Positions 32,747-45,499 of a stretch of 64,000 nucleotides of DNA are shown in pieces (position 1 is the stretch's first letter; each line of letters begins with the position of its first letter). The position numbers were made by a program, and so were the translations under genes. The stretch spans positions 68,553,203-68,617,202 of the forward strand of contig NC_085139.1 of NCBI RefSeq assembly GCF_024139115.2, written 5' to 3'. The notes below the pieces were generated by a model. That model saw only the letters and a list, made by a program, of their open reading frames with translations. It did not search any database and was not told where the DNA came from. Source of the DNA: Armigeres subalbatus (Eukaryota > Arthropoda > Insecta > Diptera > Culicidae).

Positions 32747-35700
32747 GGCAAGTGTTTTGAATCAAAATGGAATATGATTTTGTACAAAATTTGTTATATC
32801 AGAAATTCCCCAGGTTCCTTTCTGAATTCTTTAATTTTCAAAAGAATTCACCCATGCTTCGGAAGGAATTATTGTAGGATTAGCTCTTCTAAATTTAAAT
32901 ATCTCTGAATACTTCCAATTGTTCATTTTTCCCATAAAATAACTTTTCTAAAGCTGACGAATTACAAAAGTTTTATCGAAATCTTCATTCCCAAACTTGT
33001 GGAATACATCTTGGCATAACAAAATTGGTTAGCTACGAACAACACTGTCTTGACACTCGAGACGCTTGTTCGTTTCGCTAAGAAAACAACGACAAAGATG
33101 CTATAATTCAAAACAGCATCAGCAGCACTATACTGCGATAATAACAACGATAAAGCATGACTTGTGCCAGATTCTTCGCAGTCGAGTTCCCTCTTGGCTA
33201 AAGTTGACTTTCTCATGGGCCGACCTCTGTTGAGGCCTGCTGGAAAGTTTAACGGTAATCCGCACAACCGGAAGCGGAACCAGAAACAACAGAATATTTA
33301 TATCAGATATGAATGAGATACATAAATCCTTCATATTGCATCGGGTTCGCAGCGTTTCGTCGTCTCGGTTGAGTCAGAGCGAGGGTGCGCCCCAAGCACG
33401 TGGAGCTGCGATGGTGAATATTCCATCAGGCCAAAAGAAAGACATACAAAGTAGTTGCCAAGGTGCCTGCTGTTGCATCCGATGGTGGCGGTTTGTGCTT
33501 GATGTTTGCTGGCATTACGGCAAACGTGGGGAGGAAGTCGGATCGGAGACATCTCAGAACCGAAACTGAATGGTACCTTGCGACTGGATGTGACTTTGTG
33601 ACAGAAGGTGCCGGAAGGAAGTCGAAACTATAAATCCAAGTGCCGGAATGAGAACTTAATTCCGACTGGTTTTAAATGAAGGGCGCATGGGCTGAACTAA
33701 GGAGGTCAGGCGATGGTAAATATTCATGTTCTCATATTTGGATTGAAAAAACGATCACAATTTCATAACCCGGAATTGCGAAACAAACAGTTTTTGTTCA
33801 CATAATTTGAAATTCACCGAAATTCTCCGGATCCATTTACGATTCGAAAATTATATTAACGATGGAGTTTTTCTTTGGAAAAGAAAATCCACACAGCTCT
33901 CATGGGGACGGATGAAAGCTGCTTTCCGGTCGTACAATCCTACGCGTGATTCGCGGGACTGCAGGAAAATCCGCACCACGGGTCTAGGGATGGGAGGTGG
34001 GAAATTTAATTTATTAAAACACATAACATGTGAAATATAATAAATTTATAAATGATCGTGTGCATTCCTCGCCGCTTTCCCATGATGGCCATCCATATTC
34101 CGATATTTATTTTGAGCCGATTTTTTGTTCTCTGGTAACGCGAACCTCCGCTTCGAATTGTTGTTTGAGTTATTCGCTCTCTGCATCATCGGGCAGGCAG
34201 GCACCGCCAGGTCGGATCGCCGGCCTTGCCAACTAAACCGCTTCATGAAGCTGAATATCTATGAAATTGCATATTTTAATTTCGCTCTGCCGGAGCAGTA
34301 TCGCAAAATAAAAAATGAAAATATAAAAATAAATAGCTGGAATTTCATCCCATCTTGTTCCTGCTGAGGCTGCCGCTTTCCGCCTGTTCATGCACTCACC
34401 CCGCTGCTGGTCGTCATCATAATCGACTCCGCGTGGCCATAGGCGAACGACGAGGTTACCAAGCGTACTCGCATCACAGATAAAGAGACATTATGAATTA
34501 TGCAGAGTGAAACAGCAATACAAAAATCATATGTTTTTGATGTTGACAACCAGGTTTCAGTAGATGAAGTGAGATGAATGCTATATGAGTTTTGTTTAGG
34601 ATTACAATTCTTTGACGGAGTCTATTGTTATTATAAATATTACTTCCGTTTGTCTATGTTTGCAGCTTTCAGGTGAAAATGGATACCTCTGCCCCGGCCA
34701 AATCAAGGAAGCAACAACCGAATGGAAAACAGAAGGACGTTGCTGGAGGCCCGGCTGGAGAAGGGACGCTGAATTATAAAATAAACTGCTGCAATTCACG
34801 ATGACATCGGTGAACGAGCAGTGAGAGTGCGAGGCAAAAAATGAAATTATGGAAATTTAAACAAATGAGATAAAAGATGTATTCGGATGAAGCGGGTAGG
34901 GCGGCTTAAAGCAGAACTCCCTGAAGGCGAGTTTAAAAATTCAAATTGCAAGCAACGCCACCTGGGTGTCAGATTTACAGCGATTGACCATTTTTTTACG
35001 AGCACGCACGCGGATATATATGATGATAATAATGAAGGCTGCGGATGGATTATGGGAACCTTTTGCGAACCGGTCAAACTTAATCGGATTTCAAATAATA
35101 TGACCTGGATGCGGTGCCAAACCAGATGGTGACCATGATGGCCGTCTGCTGCAATTTATAACGTTCGGCATCCCGAGGAACAATTAATAAACCAGCAGTA
35201 CACTCGGCGCCTGTTGTTCGCTTACTTGGGCGGCAAACATAATGCTAGGCTGGATTTAATAGTGAGCCAATAATTGCTCACCGCGGAACAGGGACCAAAA
35301 ACCGCCGCAACCGCAGTCGAGCTCTCCGTGTTTGCCTCGGTTGGTTATTAAACATGAGTTTTGTTAAATATATTGGTCCAGTTGATCCCAAAGCAGATAT
35401 TTGTTCTGCATGCGAAGCAGCTGCATCCGAAAGCTTCGAGTATTTTGATTAGGACCCGATACGATGACTAGCTCATCAAGCTTAGTTAATTGTTCCTATC
35501 CATACATCTGCAAGTAGTTGACCTAAATGCACCTTGCATCTCCTCTATCCACTGGAACGAGAGCCCCTATCGTATCGCCAGGCTCGACTCTTGAGCCGCC
35601 CTCAAGTTGATCATCACTTAATTGAAAATTCGCATCCAAACACTCAAACCGGTCTCTTTGCTAAAGGTGATACGTTCCTCTCGTCAATTGTGGTGCTCAA

Positions 35701-38700
35701 CGAGAACCATATTCTCGTTTCACCATGTACTTATATGGATATTGGTTAGGGTGTTCTGGAAAAATTGTGATTGAATCCTGAATAGTCATGCCAAAAAGAA
35801 TTCTGGAAGGCATATGAAACGATGATAGATATCACTGATTGGGGATAGAAATATGCACAATCATTGATGTTTAATCTTTAATCCGATAAGGAACAATATC
35901 GTTTATGAATTAATTGATGTTTCATATATTTTTTTTTAGAAATTATTCCTAGATTTTCTCTGGAAATTGACCTTCCTCGTTAAAAATGTTTTAAACATTT
36001 CAATATCCCAGTTGATTTTTTGGCTTATTTATGTAGGTTCAACTTTTCCAAAGAATCCATATTTTTCGAAGATTCAAACTATTTTAAACATCAGAAATAA
36101 AAATAAAAGTGCTGCAGTGTGAACTGTCCTAATATTGGTACAAAATTATTTTTTTGTTTTGAATTTTAAAAATAGTTAAAAGGGTCAACAAAATAATGGT
36201 TTTCTTGGTTAAGCTTACAAAAAAAGTGAAAGGAGCAGGGATTGAATTCAAAAGAGGATGAGAAAGTCTCTCACTTATCATCTTTGTATACATAGGGTAA
36301 ATCACTACTTGGGCCTATGGACCCGATTCCCGTCTCACTGCACAGAAAACTAAGGATTTATACTTTTTGGAAGCCGTAGGTTTATGGTTGATAATTTTTA
36401 AAAAGTCTCCCATTCATATCGCACGATACTCAATATTTTCAAACTATTTATTTCACTCCTAATTGGTCCAAATATAGAAAATAAAAATGTAGATTCCGAA
36501 CATTCGCTCTCCGTTGCTACACCACTGAGCCGGAGTGAATCTTTCTACTTTTACAAAACGGTATTTTCATATAAACACCTACCTGAAAATCGTCACAGTT
36601 CTCGATACAATCATTGCTTGAAGCCGTTAATCACCACACAATAATTCTAAACTCACGCACTTTAATCTTTACTATTTGTTCGTTTCACTAGAACTAGTAT
36701 AAACATATTACAATCAAGGAATGTAAAATAACAACATTGCCAATGACAACGACATTATCCTCTCTTGTAAATGTTGGGACAAACTCAACTCGCAATAAGC
36801 GTTTGTCCCAAACTGCAACAGAATAGGACAATTATCGCCTGCCACGCATTTTGAGAAGTAGTCGGTTTCCGATGATGTTTTTGGTTAAATTAGTATCAGT
36901 TATCATAGATTAGACATAAACTTAACCATCTGTTGTCATGATTTGTGTTTTACTTCTGAAATATACAAGTTATCGCAGTTTGAAAAGTTCACAACAAATT
37001 CCTCTCCATGTTTGTTGCAAATAAAATAGAGCGCAACAATGTCTTTATCATCTGCAGATGCGGACAAAGAGTTATCGCTATTCTCTTTTGTCGCTTGTTT
37101 TTTGCTTTTTTCAGCGACAATTACATTCCTTGATTACAATACATTTAAAAATCTATCCTCAAACCGATCAAAAATTCACCTCGGCATAAAAACTTCTAGC
37201 CGCACAGTGCTGCCAAAAGGCCAGCAGTCTTTCTTAGTATGAAAAAAATCCTTCATCGTTCATAGGAAAACTATCTTATCTTGTTATTTATAATTTTCTC
37301 GATTTCAAAAAGTGAAAAAAATATAGTTTTTAAGCGTTTGGAAGTAATTTGGATGAGTGAATATATCTTTTCAACCAAAAAAAAATTATTATAAATAATA
37401 CCATCTGGCATCATGTCGGCGTTGAACGTGCATATTTTTGTTTATGTCGCATTTTCTAGCACCCCGAGAGAGAATGAGAGTAAGATGTTGAGAGATTGAG
37501 TGAAATTTTGCTTAGGCCGGGAACTGGTTTGGAAGTGGGCCGGAAACGAAATCGCTATGACTGAAATGAGTGCTGGACCTCGTTAATTTAAATCAAATAA
37601 AAGCTTTTTCAAACGATGTTTACCAAGAAAAGCTATTTTTAAGCAGAAGTGAACCCCATTGCAGTATTGCACAGCCCACGAAATTTAGGAAAAGTTGCTT
37701 CCTGTCATAAATATCAGTTAAATAATGCAGTCGTATGCATGTTAGGCCGGGAATGGGGTAAGAAACCCTATACGATATGTAGCATACCGTGAGATTTTTT
37801 TCACAAGGTGTCGTGATAAAGAACTGATTCGGGAGGCTATACCTCATGATAAAATTCTTTTAAAAAGCTCCAAACGCGCGGAGTGCTGATTCTGATGATG
37901 GATTTCAACTTATTCTACATAGTCGTGCGGTGCTTACCACAAAATGAGCGAAAACAAAGCAAGAATCATCACTTCTCTGTGGGGGCTGCCTATCAGATTC
38001 TTTATTTTCGCACTTGTATACAAGTTTGATAAATTTGTTATCATGGCTTGTTATGATTCGGAACAGTTTTTGCCTTTCTTTTATCGTTGTTCGTTATTTA
38101 TTGAGAGCGATTTCTGCAAACCCTGGAAAGGATCGATTAAGCGAATGTCCCTGGAAAGGATCGATTAAGCGAATGAATAAAAAACTTTTGACATAATAGA
38201 TCAACCATGGAGTTCAATCGCGAAGAATTGGTAAGTGACAAATTGTAAGCCCCTTAGTTACTAAGCCCACCTTACGGGAGTTTCAAAAATTCATCAAGGA
38301 ATACTTCTATAGGATTTCCTTCAACAGCTCTTTCACAATTTCGTCCATGATATCTTCCAGATTTTTTCCAAAGGTTCCCATCCCATATAATTTAGCCCAA
38401 GGCTATAAAAAATGAAGATGAAAATATCGAAAGAAAGGAATTCCGTAAAGATCTTCTCCGGAATTCCTCCAGAAGAGGTACTTTCAAAGGAATTGCGGTG
38501 ATTTCTAAGTTCCGTTCGATAAAGCAATTTAAATGTTTTATCTCTGATACTGGCTATGAATTTTATTCAACATAAATTTATCCCGACTTTGCGTCCTTCA
38601 TCGCTTGAATTCAATGATACGGAATCTGCGTTTTCTCAGCTATCTTACAAGTAAAATAGTGAGCGCAATGGATTGTGTTGTATTGCAGCCAACCTCAATT

Positions 38701-39204
38701 TTAGTGGGCACTTTAGAACTATTTATTGTTAATTTAAGAATTATACTTCGGGAAATTTCGATAATAGCCAAAGGAGCGATTGTTGCATAGTAGCAAATAT
38801 AATGATTGACAATTAGCAGAACCAGAACCACTATCAGTGTTGTATTATGTAATTAATAATCCTGTAAATATTGCTGTGTCAATAAATTTAATATCAACAT
38901 GCATCACTTAAATGAACTCAATGTGTGACATTTACCCTGATACGGATCCAGAACCCTTAAATGTCGGGACACCTCACCTCTTCAAATCACGTACAGATCA
39001 TTTTCCAAGTTTTATAAATATTACGACACACTTGCAGTTGTCCATTTTTTTAAAAATATTTTCCATGAAATCAGAGAAAACTGTTTTTAAACAAAGAGGC
39101 ATGAACTCTTTTGAATTCAACAACAATCCGCAAAAAATATTTGAAACATGATATCAGAAGCAAAATAGAATTATGCATACATTGATTCTTAACATCAAAC
39201 CGCG
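32747..39204. other. Largest single-copy interval, no recognisable gene
   Basis: No tandem array and no transposon protein was found across 6.4 kb. Minor features: a hairpin TTGGGACAAAC / GTTTGTCCCAA at about 36771-36811, a 28-bp direct duplication at 38121-38175, and weak AGGAATTCCTCC-type words near 38.45 kb. The stretch 34.0-35.5 kb has a balanced composition and could include conserved non-coding elements. No exon could be supported. Confidence 0.4.
38121..38175 (+). repeat. 28-bp direct tandem duplication
   Basis: CCCTGGAAAGGATCGATTAA followed by GCGAATG occurs at 38121-38147 and again at 38149-38175, identical by eye. Confidence 0.85.
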
Positions 39205-39315
39205 GTTTTTGTTTAAAAAAAGTGTTTCAGTCATAACTTCTAATTCCATAGTCCGATCCGGGCAATTTTCAGTAGGAAACAATGAGACAGGATTTCCCGT
39301 CGAATGCGATTTATT
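39205..39315 (+). repeat. Dispersed repeat, third copy (CGTCGAATGC type)
   Basis: CATAACTTCTAATTCCATAG, TCCGATCCGGGCAATTTTCA and CGTCGAATGCGATTT match the copies at 6068-6150 and 6338-6430. Confidence 0.5.
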
Positions 39316-39367
39316 TTTCGTTTGTTCATTTGTCTGAAAACCATGCGGCCCAATGCCACTAGAATAT

Positions 39368-39531
39368 GCCATTTGGTCGAACAGATTTTCCCGAATCTGT
39401 CATTTGTCCGAATTGGTCAATTGACCGAATAGGTCAATCACCCGAATAGGTCATTTGCCCAAATTGGTCATTTCAGCGTATTAGTCATTTGCCCGAATTG
39501 GTCATTTGCCCGCATTGGTCATTTGCCCGAA
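39368..39531 (-). repeat. 17-bp minisatellite, inverted orientation, array 3
   Basis: About nine units of GGTCATTTGCCCGAATT. It ends directly at a TTAGC pentanucleotide run. Confidence 0.8.
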
Positions 39532-40440
39532 TTAGCTTAGCTTAGCTTAGCTTAGACTGACTGAATGGTTGCTACTCCGTGATTGAACAGAACTGGTGCA
39601 AATTGCACTACGATCCAAGTGAATAGTGGTTGGGATTTATCATCTATTCTCGAAGTGCACGTTTCAGCAGCTCGAAAATGTTGATCAATAACGACGCCGG
39701 CCGAGTCCTTACAGTCAGTTGGGAAAGGGAAGGAATGTTAGTGTGTGGTTATTGTTGCTACTAGAGACCGAGAATACCTCTGCATCTCCACAATAACCAC
39801 GGGAAGGTAGTTGTGTTAGTTGGGTGGGGTAATCAGTTCAACCTCATTGATCGGAAAGCTAATGTCAATCAGCAACCCTTATTTTATCTCTATTTTGAGG
39901 TTAAATAAGAATATTCAGCCAGACATATTTTGTTAATTTTTGTTCATTTTACACGTCGTTTATTTTGCATTACTTTCGCACGCGTGTGTGTGTCGTATGC
40001 CGGGACCAATCTACCGTAATCAGGATCACACTGGTATTAATCCTGATGTGCAGGTTGGCACTCGTGTTGGGCTTGTGCGCTTTGAGCGGCACACGGTCGC
40101 TTCTCAGTCAACATAAAATCGTATATACATGGTGCAATACAAGATGCTAAATTGAAGACGATATACATACATATTATATAGAGAAGCACCTCTATCGCCT
40201 CCCCTTCATCATCCTACACGACACCATATATGTTCATGTGTTGACTGGGTTTGATAGGGCCTGTTTATAGACACAGGCAGTTTTTTGTAGGGACATAAGC
40301 CCACTGTCAAACCCCACCGCATCCTAGGTAGGCCCTCTAATTTCCAGTGGCCATGGGGAGGAGTCGTCGAGCCCTTGGACATAGTTCCTGCTACCTCTGA
40401 TGTAAATCCGCTGGACGCTACATCAAACAAACCCTAATTC
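39532..40440. mobile_element. Unclassified retroelement remnants with (TTAGC)n start
   Basis: Four to five TTAGC units (39532-39555) precede a moderately GC-rich stretch. Its blocks GATTGAACAGAACTGGTGCA and GACGCCGGCCGAGTCC, and later GACATAAGCCCACTGTCAAA, look like non-coding parts of a mosquito retroelement. A pentanucleotide run at one end would fit a LINE or SINE 3' tail read on the minus strand. No protein is encoded. Family not identified; extent approximate. Confidence 0.3.
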
Positions 40441-40814
40441 TGCACTATATTCCAAATCTTAATTCGAACCATTACACACGGTGACGCGACAGCATTGTAT
40501 GGTAGATTTGAGGAAATCTTTGATTTTTTTTACCTGCGGAAAACCAAAGATTCAAATAAACGTCAACCGGAAAAATCCGCAAAAAATACAAAACAAAAGC
40601 GATGTAAATTTATATACAACAGCTTTGTATTATTCTTATCTCGATTATCCCCATTGAAGCACAACCTATTTAAAACGGGAAATCTGGAAACACAGGTTTG
40701 ATAAAATACACGAAAATTTTGAAATCAATATATGATAAGAACCAAATGTACGAACTTTTCAAAAAAGCTAAATATAGAATAAATGAAATATAAAAATTAG
40801 AATACATTATGTCT

Positions 40815-43055
40815 GAATTTCACGGATGTTATCAATGTGCGGACATTCAGAGGTCCGAACATTGACTCTGATCACTACCTCGTTGTCAGTAAAATTCGAT
40901 CACGGTTGTCAACTGTATCGAACGAAAGATCACAGCGAACGATGCGTTACAATATCCAGCGATTGTCGGCGGAAGGAGTATCGGCTGAGTACCGCCAGAA
41001 GCTCGACGAACGGATAAGTGCAATCAAAGTTAGCGACAACATCAACGATCTATGGGAGTCGATCCATGGAGCGGTGAGCACAACAGCACGAGAAGTGATA
41101 GGCACTGCACAGAGGCGACCCAGGACGGGTTGGTTCGATGTGGAGTGTCAGAGAGTGACAGACGAGAAGAACGTTGCCAGAAGCCGGATGTTGGTGTCAG
41201 GTACCCGATTGAATAGATATCGGTACAAGGAAGCAAGAGCAGCCGAAAAACGAACCCACCGCAGGAAGAAAAAAGAGTACGAAGAACAAGTGATTAGTGA
41301 GGCGCAGGAAAAAATGGAGCAGAACGATATGCGGAGGTTTTATGAGTCTGTCAATGGCGTGTGGAGAAAGACAGCGCCATCTCCCGTCATGTGCAACGAC
41401 CAACAAGGGAATTTGCTGACAGATAAAACTGAAGTGGCTGCCAGGTGGAAGCAACACTTCGAGACTTTGTTGAATGGAGGAAGTGACGGTGCATCGGTGA
41501 ACAGAAAAAATATTAACGACGATGGACAAGCTGTGGAGTCACCTACACTAGATGAGGTTGAAAAAGCTGTCAAAGAGCTGAAAAACAATAAGGCTGCGGG
41601 GAAGGACCAGCTCCCGGCTGAACTTCTCAAACATGGCAGTGAGCAGCTTTATGAAGTTCTGCACCATATTATGTCGAAAATATGGGAAGATGAGGAAATG
41701 CCTGCTAGCTGGTTGGACGGCCTCATTTGCCCTCTCTTTAAGAAAGGGCACAAACTGGAGTGCCGTATTCTGTTCAACAGATTGAGACCGCTTGAAGAGT
41801 CCTTCGTCGGCGAATACCAAGCAGGTTTTCGTGAGGGCCTATCAACGACGGATCAAATGTTTACCCTGAGACAAATCCTTGATAAATTCCGGGAGTACAA
41901 CTTGCAAACACATCATCTGTTTATTGATTTCAAGGCGGCGTACGATTCAGTGAAACGAAATGAATTATGGCAAATTATGCTTGAACATGGTTTTCCGGCG
42001 AAACTGATACGGCTGATTCGTATAACGTTGGACGGATCGAAATCAAGTGTAAGGGTTGCGGATGAAATATCGACGTCATTTGTTACCTTAGATGGATTAA
42101 AGCAGGGTGATGCACTCTCGAACCTACTGTTGAATATAGCGCTCGAGGGAGCGATTAGGAGAGCTGGTGTGCAAAGAAGCGGTACCATTATCACAAAATC
42201 GCATATGCTCCTGGGATTTGCGGACGATATCGATATTATCGGAATTGATCGCCGTGCCGTGGAAGAGGCTTTTGCGTCTTTTAAGAGGGAGACAGCGAGG
42301 ATTGGACTCACGATCAATACCAGCAAAACGAAGTACATGGTCGCTGGCAATCAACGTGGGTTCATTAGTGGTGATGGTAGCGAAAGTGTGGTGGATGGTG
42401 AAAAATTTGAAATGGTAGAAGAATTTGTGTATCTTGGAACATTAGTGACGTGCGATAATGATGTTACCCGCGTGGTGAAAAGGCGTATTGCAGCTGCAAA
42501 TAGGGCTTATTACGGACTTCGTAACCAGCTTAGGTCCCGTTGTCTGCAAACGAAAACAAAACTCGCGCTGAATACTACTCTGATTCTTCCGGTGGCTTTA
42601 TACCGCCATGAGACATGGACGTTAAAGGAGGCTGATCGGAGAGCTCTCGGAGTGTTTGAGCGTAAGGTGCTGCGGACAATACTCGGCGTTAAACACGAGA
42701 ACGGTATCTGGCGGCGTCGCATGAATCACGAATTGTACCAAGTGTATAAAGGGCTGGATATTATTAAGCTTATACAATACGGCAGACTACGGTGGGCTGG
42801 TCACGTTGTTCGTATGCCGGAAAAACGTCAAGCGAAGATAATATTTAGTAGAGAACCCGGAAGAGGCCGCAGGCTTCGTGGAAGACCGCGTACACGATGG
42901 CTTTCTGCAGTTGAAGAGGACCTGAGGGCGCTCAATGTTCAGGGCGATTGGAAGCGATTGGCCCAGGATCGAGTCCAGTGGAGAAGGATACTCCATTCGG
43001 CGTAGGTTCATCGAAGAGCTGTAGCCCATCAAGTATCAAGTATAAGTATGTTTGA
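40815..43055 (+). mobile_element. RTE-like non-LTR retrotransposon, 5' truncated
   Basis: Homology starts within the endonuclease domain at about 40815 and runs to a short 3' tail with repeated AAGTAT words (CATCAAGTATCAAGTATAAG) near 43028-43055. Absence of a long 3' poly-A and presence of a short tandem tail agree with RTE-type elements. I could not find a certain target-site duplication. Confidence 0.65.
40837..43005 (+). CDS. Endonuclease (C-terminal end) and reverse transcriptase of an RTE-like element, 722 codons
   Basis: Residues 6-16 (GPNIDSDHYLV) are the C-terminal catalytic SDHY motif of an exonuclease/endonuclease/phosphatase domain; the rest of that domain is missing. A charged linker follows. 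The reverse transcriptase has CPLFKKGH at about 298-305, QAGFREGLSTTDQM, motif A FIDFKAAYDS (362-371), motif B LDGLKQGDALSNLLLNIAL, and motif C FADD (461-464). The thumb has VYLGTLVTCDNDV, then WTLKEADRR and RRLRGRPRTRW (about 676-686). No stop or frameshift occurs over 2.17 kb, so the copy is fairly young. Between residues 309 and 310 (KLEC then RILFNRL) the conserved NYRGI block and the following segment are absent without a frame break. That deletion and the missing N-terminus should make it inactive. Function in intact relatives: DNA nicking and target-primed reverse transcription. Clade assignment (RTE versus a near relative) is moderate. Confidence 0.8.
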   Translation: MRTFRGPNIDSDHYLVVSKIRSRLSTVSNERSQRTMRYNIQRLSAEGVSAEYRQKLDERISAIKVSDNINDLWESIHGAVSTTAREVIGTAQRRPRTGWFDVECQRVTDEKNVARSRMLVSGTRLNRYRYKEARAAEKRTHRRKKKEYEEQVISEAQEKMEQNDMRRFYESVNGVWRKTAPSPVMCNDQQGNLLTDKTEVAARWKQHFETLLNGGSDGASVNRKNINDDGQAVESPTLDEVEKAVKELKNNKAAGKDQLPAELLKHGSEQLYEVLHHIMSKIWEDEEMPASWLDGLICPLFKKGHKLECRILFNRLRPLEESFVGEYQAGFREGLSTTDQMFTLRQILDKFREYNLQTHHLFIDFKAAYDSVKRNELWQIMLEHGFPAKLIRLIRITLDGSKSSVRVADEISTSFVTLDGLKQGDALSNLLLNIALEGAIRRAGVQRSGTIITKSHMLLGFADDIDIIGIDRRAVEEAFASFKRETARIGLTINTSKTKYMVAGNQRGFISGDGSESVVDGEKFEMVEEFVYLGTLVTCDNDVTRVVKRRIAAANRAYYGLRNQLRSRCLQTKTKLALNTTLILPVALYRHETWTLKEADRRALGVFERKVLRTILGVKHENGIWRRRMNHELYQVYKGLDIIKLIQYGRLRWAGHVVRMPEKRQAKIIFSREPGRGRRLRGRPRTRWLSAVEEDLRALNVQGDWKRLAQDRVQWRRILHSA

Positions 43056-43382
43056 ATTATGCGATTTGTTAATTATAATGAATACTATAAAATATGTAAC
43101 CTAATAGGCCTAATGCATGAAAGTCATGAAGCATGGGTATGAGGAGTACAGAGTATCAAAAACTCGGTGTGTTCTAAAGAAATATCTTATGCCTAATAGA
43201 AAACGGCAAAGAGCGTAACACACGACCCACGAGTAGTAGTTTGATTATTTGCTTAATCAGCAGATTATTAAAACACTGTATCGCTGCGCTGTATAACTGC
43301 GTGCATTTTGAAAATACGGTAGAGCAACTCCTACTGTATTCTTCGAAGAAATCATGATGTACACATTCACGATCATTACTAC
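43056..43382. other. Interval without recognisable gene
   Basis: Nothing beyond AT-rich sequence was recognised between the LINE tail and the MITE. Confidence 0.35.
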
Positions 43383-43384
43383 TA

Positions 43385-43586
43385 GGGGAACTGTACCGGC
43401 TTTGGCCATGTTCCCAATTTGACCAGTTTCTCGCATAACTTCAAAAATAAAGCAATTTTCGAGAGTTTTATTAGCTCTAATGGGAGATATTGTTAAAACT
43501 GTTCGATATTTTTTTTTTTTTAAATATGCGTTTTTCAGGGTTGGCCAAATTAGGCACTAAGGTGGCCAAAACCGGTACACCTCCCC
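43385..43586. mobile_element. TA-flanked MITE, 202 bp
   Basis: The left end GGGGAACTGTACCGGCTTTG is mirrored by CAAAACCGGTACACCTCCCC at the right end, with TA on both sides (43383-43384 and 43587-43588). The TA duplication points to a Tc1/mariner or pogo type source. The inside has a T13 run. Its ends resemble the MITE at 49588-49756. Confidence 0.75.
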
Positions 43587-43589
43587 TAT

Positions 43590-44214
43590 TATGCCTAATT
43601 AATAGGAAACGTACACATTGCCATTATATAAAGATACACTAAAAGTGCAAGAGACAAACGGCAGATCAAGCCAAATCAATGTCCACATATATGAAAAAAG
43701 GGGTAATTTGGCTAGGAAGCCTAACCTCAATATTTGTATTTTAGAGCACATCTAGTCTTCATTAAGTCCCCCCTTAATTTTTAACTGATACTCTCTCACG
43801 AAATATGCCATTAATGTAAGCCTCTATTCCTGGTCCTCTCCATTACAGCACCAGCTACATCTCCATCATTCATTTACACGTAGGTAAGCGTTTGCACGGA
43901 TGAAATTTTTCGCTTACGATAACACATGACCGTCGTTCTCGGATTCATTCACAACACTCTTTTTTTCATATTTGTCAAACCATCCCACGATCAGCGGAAA
44001 CTACACTTTCCGATGAAATCGAAAATAAAAACGAGCGGTGAAAATTTCTGTCATCCGCCTTCGCGCACGGCATACCCCGATCCAATAACGGCATTATTGT
44101 GTGTCCCTAGGATAGAATGTGCCAAGTAGTCAGTAAAAATCGTACCGATTTGCTGTCACAATCGTACCGGTTGCTGATTGGTTGAAAATGACAATCGATT
44201 ACTTCGATTGGTGG
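43590..44214. other. Interval without recognisable gene
   Basis: No repeat family recognised until the inverted 17-bp array starts. A string TTTACACGTAG|GTAAGC near 43880 is splice-like but lacks a good pyrimidine tract. Confidence 0.35.
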
Positions 44215-44795
44215 CCCGCATTGGTCATTTGCCCGAATTGGTCATTTGGCCGAATTGGCCATTTGTCCGAATAAGTTATTTACTCGGATAGGTCATTTGC
44301 TCGAATTGGTCATTGCACCGCATTGGTCATTTGTCCGAGTTAGTCATTTGCCCAAATTAGTCATTTGCCCGAATTTATCATTTTCCCAAATTGGTCATTT
44401 GGCCCGCATTGGTCATTTGATCGAATTGGTCATTTGACCGAATGGTTAATTTCACCGAATAGGTCATTCGCGCGAATTGGTCATTTGTCCAAATAAGTCA
44501 TAGGTCATTTCCCTGAATTGGTTATATTCCCGAATTGGTCATTTGCCCGCATTGGTCATTTGCCCGAATAGGAAATTTGCTGGAATAGACCATTTGGCCG
44601 AATTGGCTTTTTGCCCGAATTGGCCATTTGCTCGAGTTAGTCATTTGCCCGAATTGTCCATTTGCCCGCATTGATCATTTGTCTAAATAGGTCACTTGCC
44701 CGAATACGCCCTTTGTCCGAATACAACATTTGCCCGAATCGGTCATTTGCCTGAATTGGTTATTTTCACGAATTGGTCACTTGGTCACTTGGAAG
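44215..44795 (-). repeat. 17-bp minisatellite, inverted orientation, left arm
   Basis: About 34 degenerate units of GGTCATTTGCCCGAATT. This is the longest such array in the window. Confidence 0.85.
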
Positions 44796-44874
44796 CCATA
44801 AGTGAGACGCCTTACTTTTCACTTCTCACTCCTCATATCCCACTTCTCACTGTGAAAAGTGAGCACAGTTTATA

Positions 44875-45010
44875 GGGTGACAAAATCGGATCGAAAACGT
44901 GACAAAATCAGGACGTAATAAAATCGGGTCGAAAGCGTGACAAAAGTGGGGTTAGACAAAATCGGGTGTAGACAAAATTGGGGAGTGACAAAATTGGGTC
45001 GACACTGTAG
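44875..45010 (+). repeat. Short tandem array of GTGACAAAATCGGG units
   Basis: Six to seven units of roughly 20 bp (GTGACAAAATCGGATCGAAA and variants) lie between two GTGAGA blocks. No counterpart is seen in the right arm. Confidence 0.7.
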
Positions 45011-45214
45011 TGCGAAATAAGAATGGAGACAGCTCACTTCGCACTTCTCTCTTTCACAATGAGAAGTGAGAAATGAGTAGTGAGAAATGGGACGTCTCAT
45101 TTCCAACTTTTTTTTTAAACTTTATTAATGTGTCAACCTTTTCCAACTTTGTGCTAATCATTTCTCACTTCTCAATATGAATAGAGAGAAGTGCGTAGTG
45201 AGAAAAATCTGTGT

Positions 45215-45305
45215 CAAAAGGTCGAAGGTCAAAAGGTCGAAAGGACAAAGGGTCGAATATGTGTCATAACGTCGAAGGTCAAAAGGTCGAAAGAACAAAA
45301 AGACA
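45215..45305 (+). repeat. AAAGGTCGAA tandem repeat, left arm
   Basis: Units GTCAAAAGGTCGAAG and AAAGGACAAAGGGTCGAA repeat. The inverse array lies at 46995-47125. Confidence 0.75.
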
Positions 45306-45499
45306 AGAAATGAGATGGGAGTTGTGAGTAGTGACAAGTGAGATGCAAGATGGAAGTAGTGAGCATAGATAAATGAAAAGTGAGAAGTGAAAAGTGAAAA
45401 GTGAGAAGTGGAAAGGAAGAAATAAGTAAAAAGTGACAAGTGAGAAATATGATGTGAAAAGTGAGGAACGGAGAAGTAAGAAGTGAGATGTAAATAAGA

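Noticed and set aside
41913..42350. Long minus-strand frames opposite the RTE-like coding region
   Set aside because: Shadows of the plus-strand reverse transcriptase frame.
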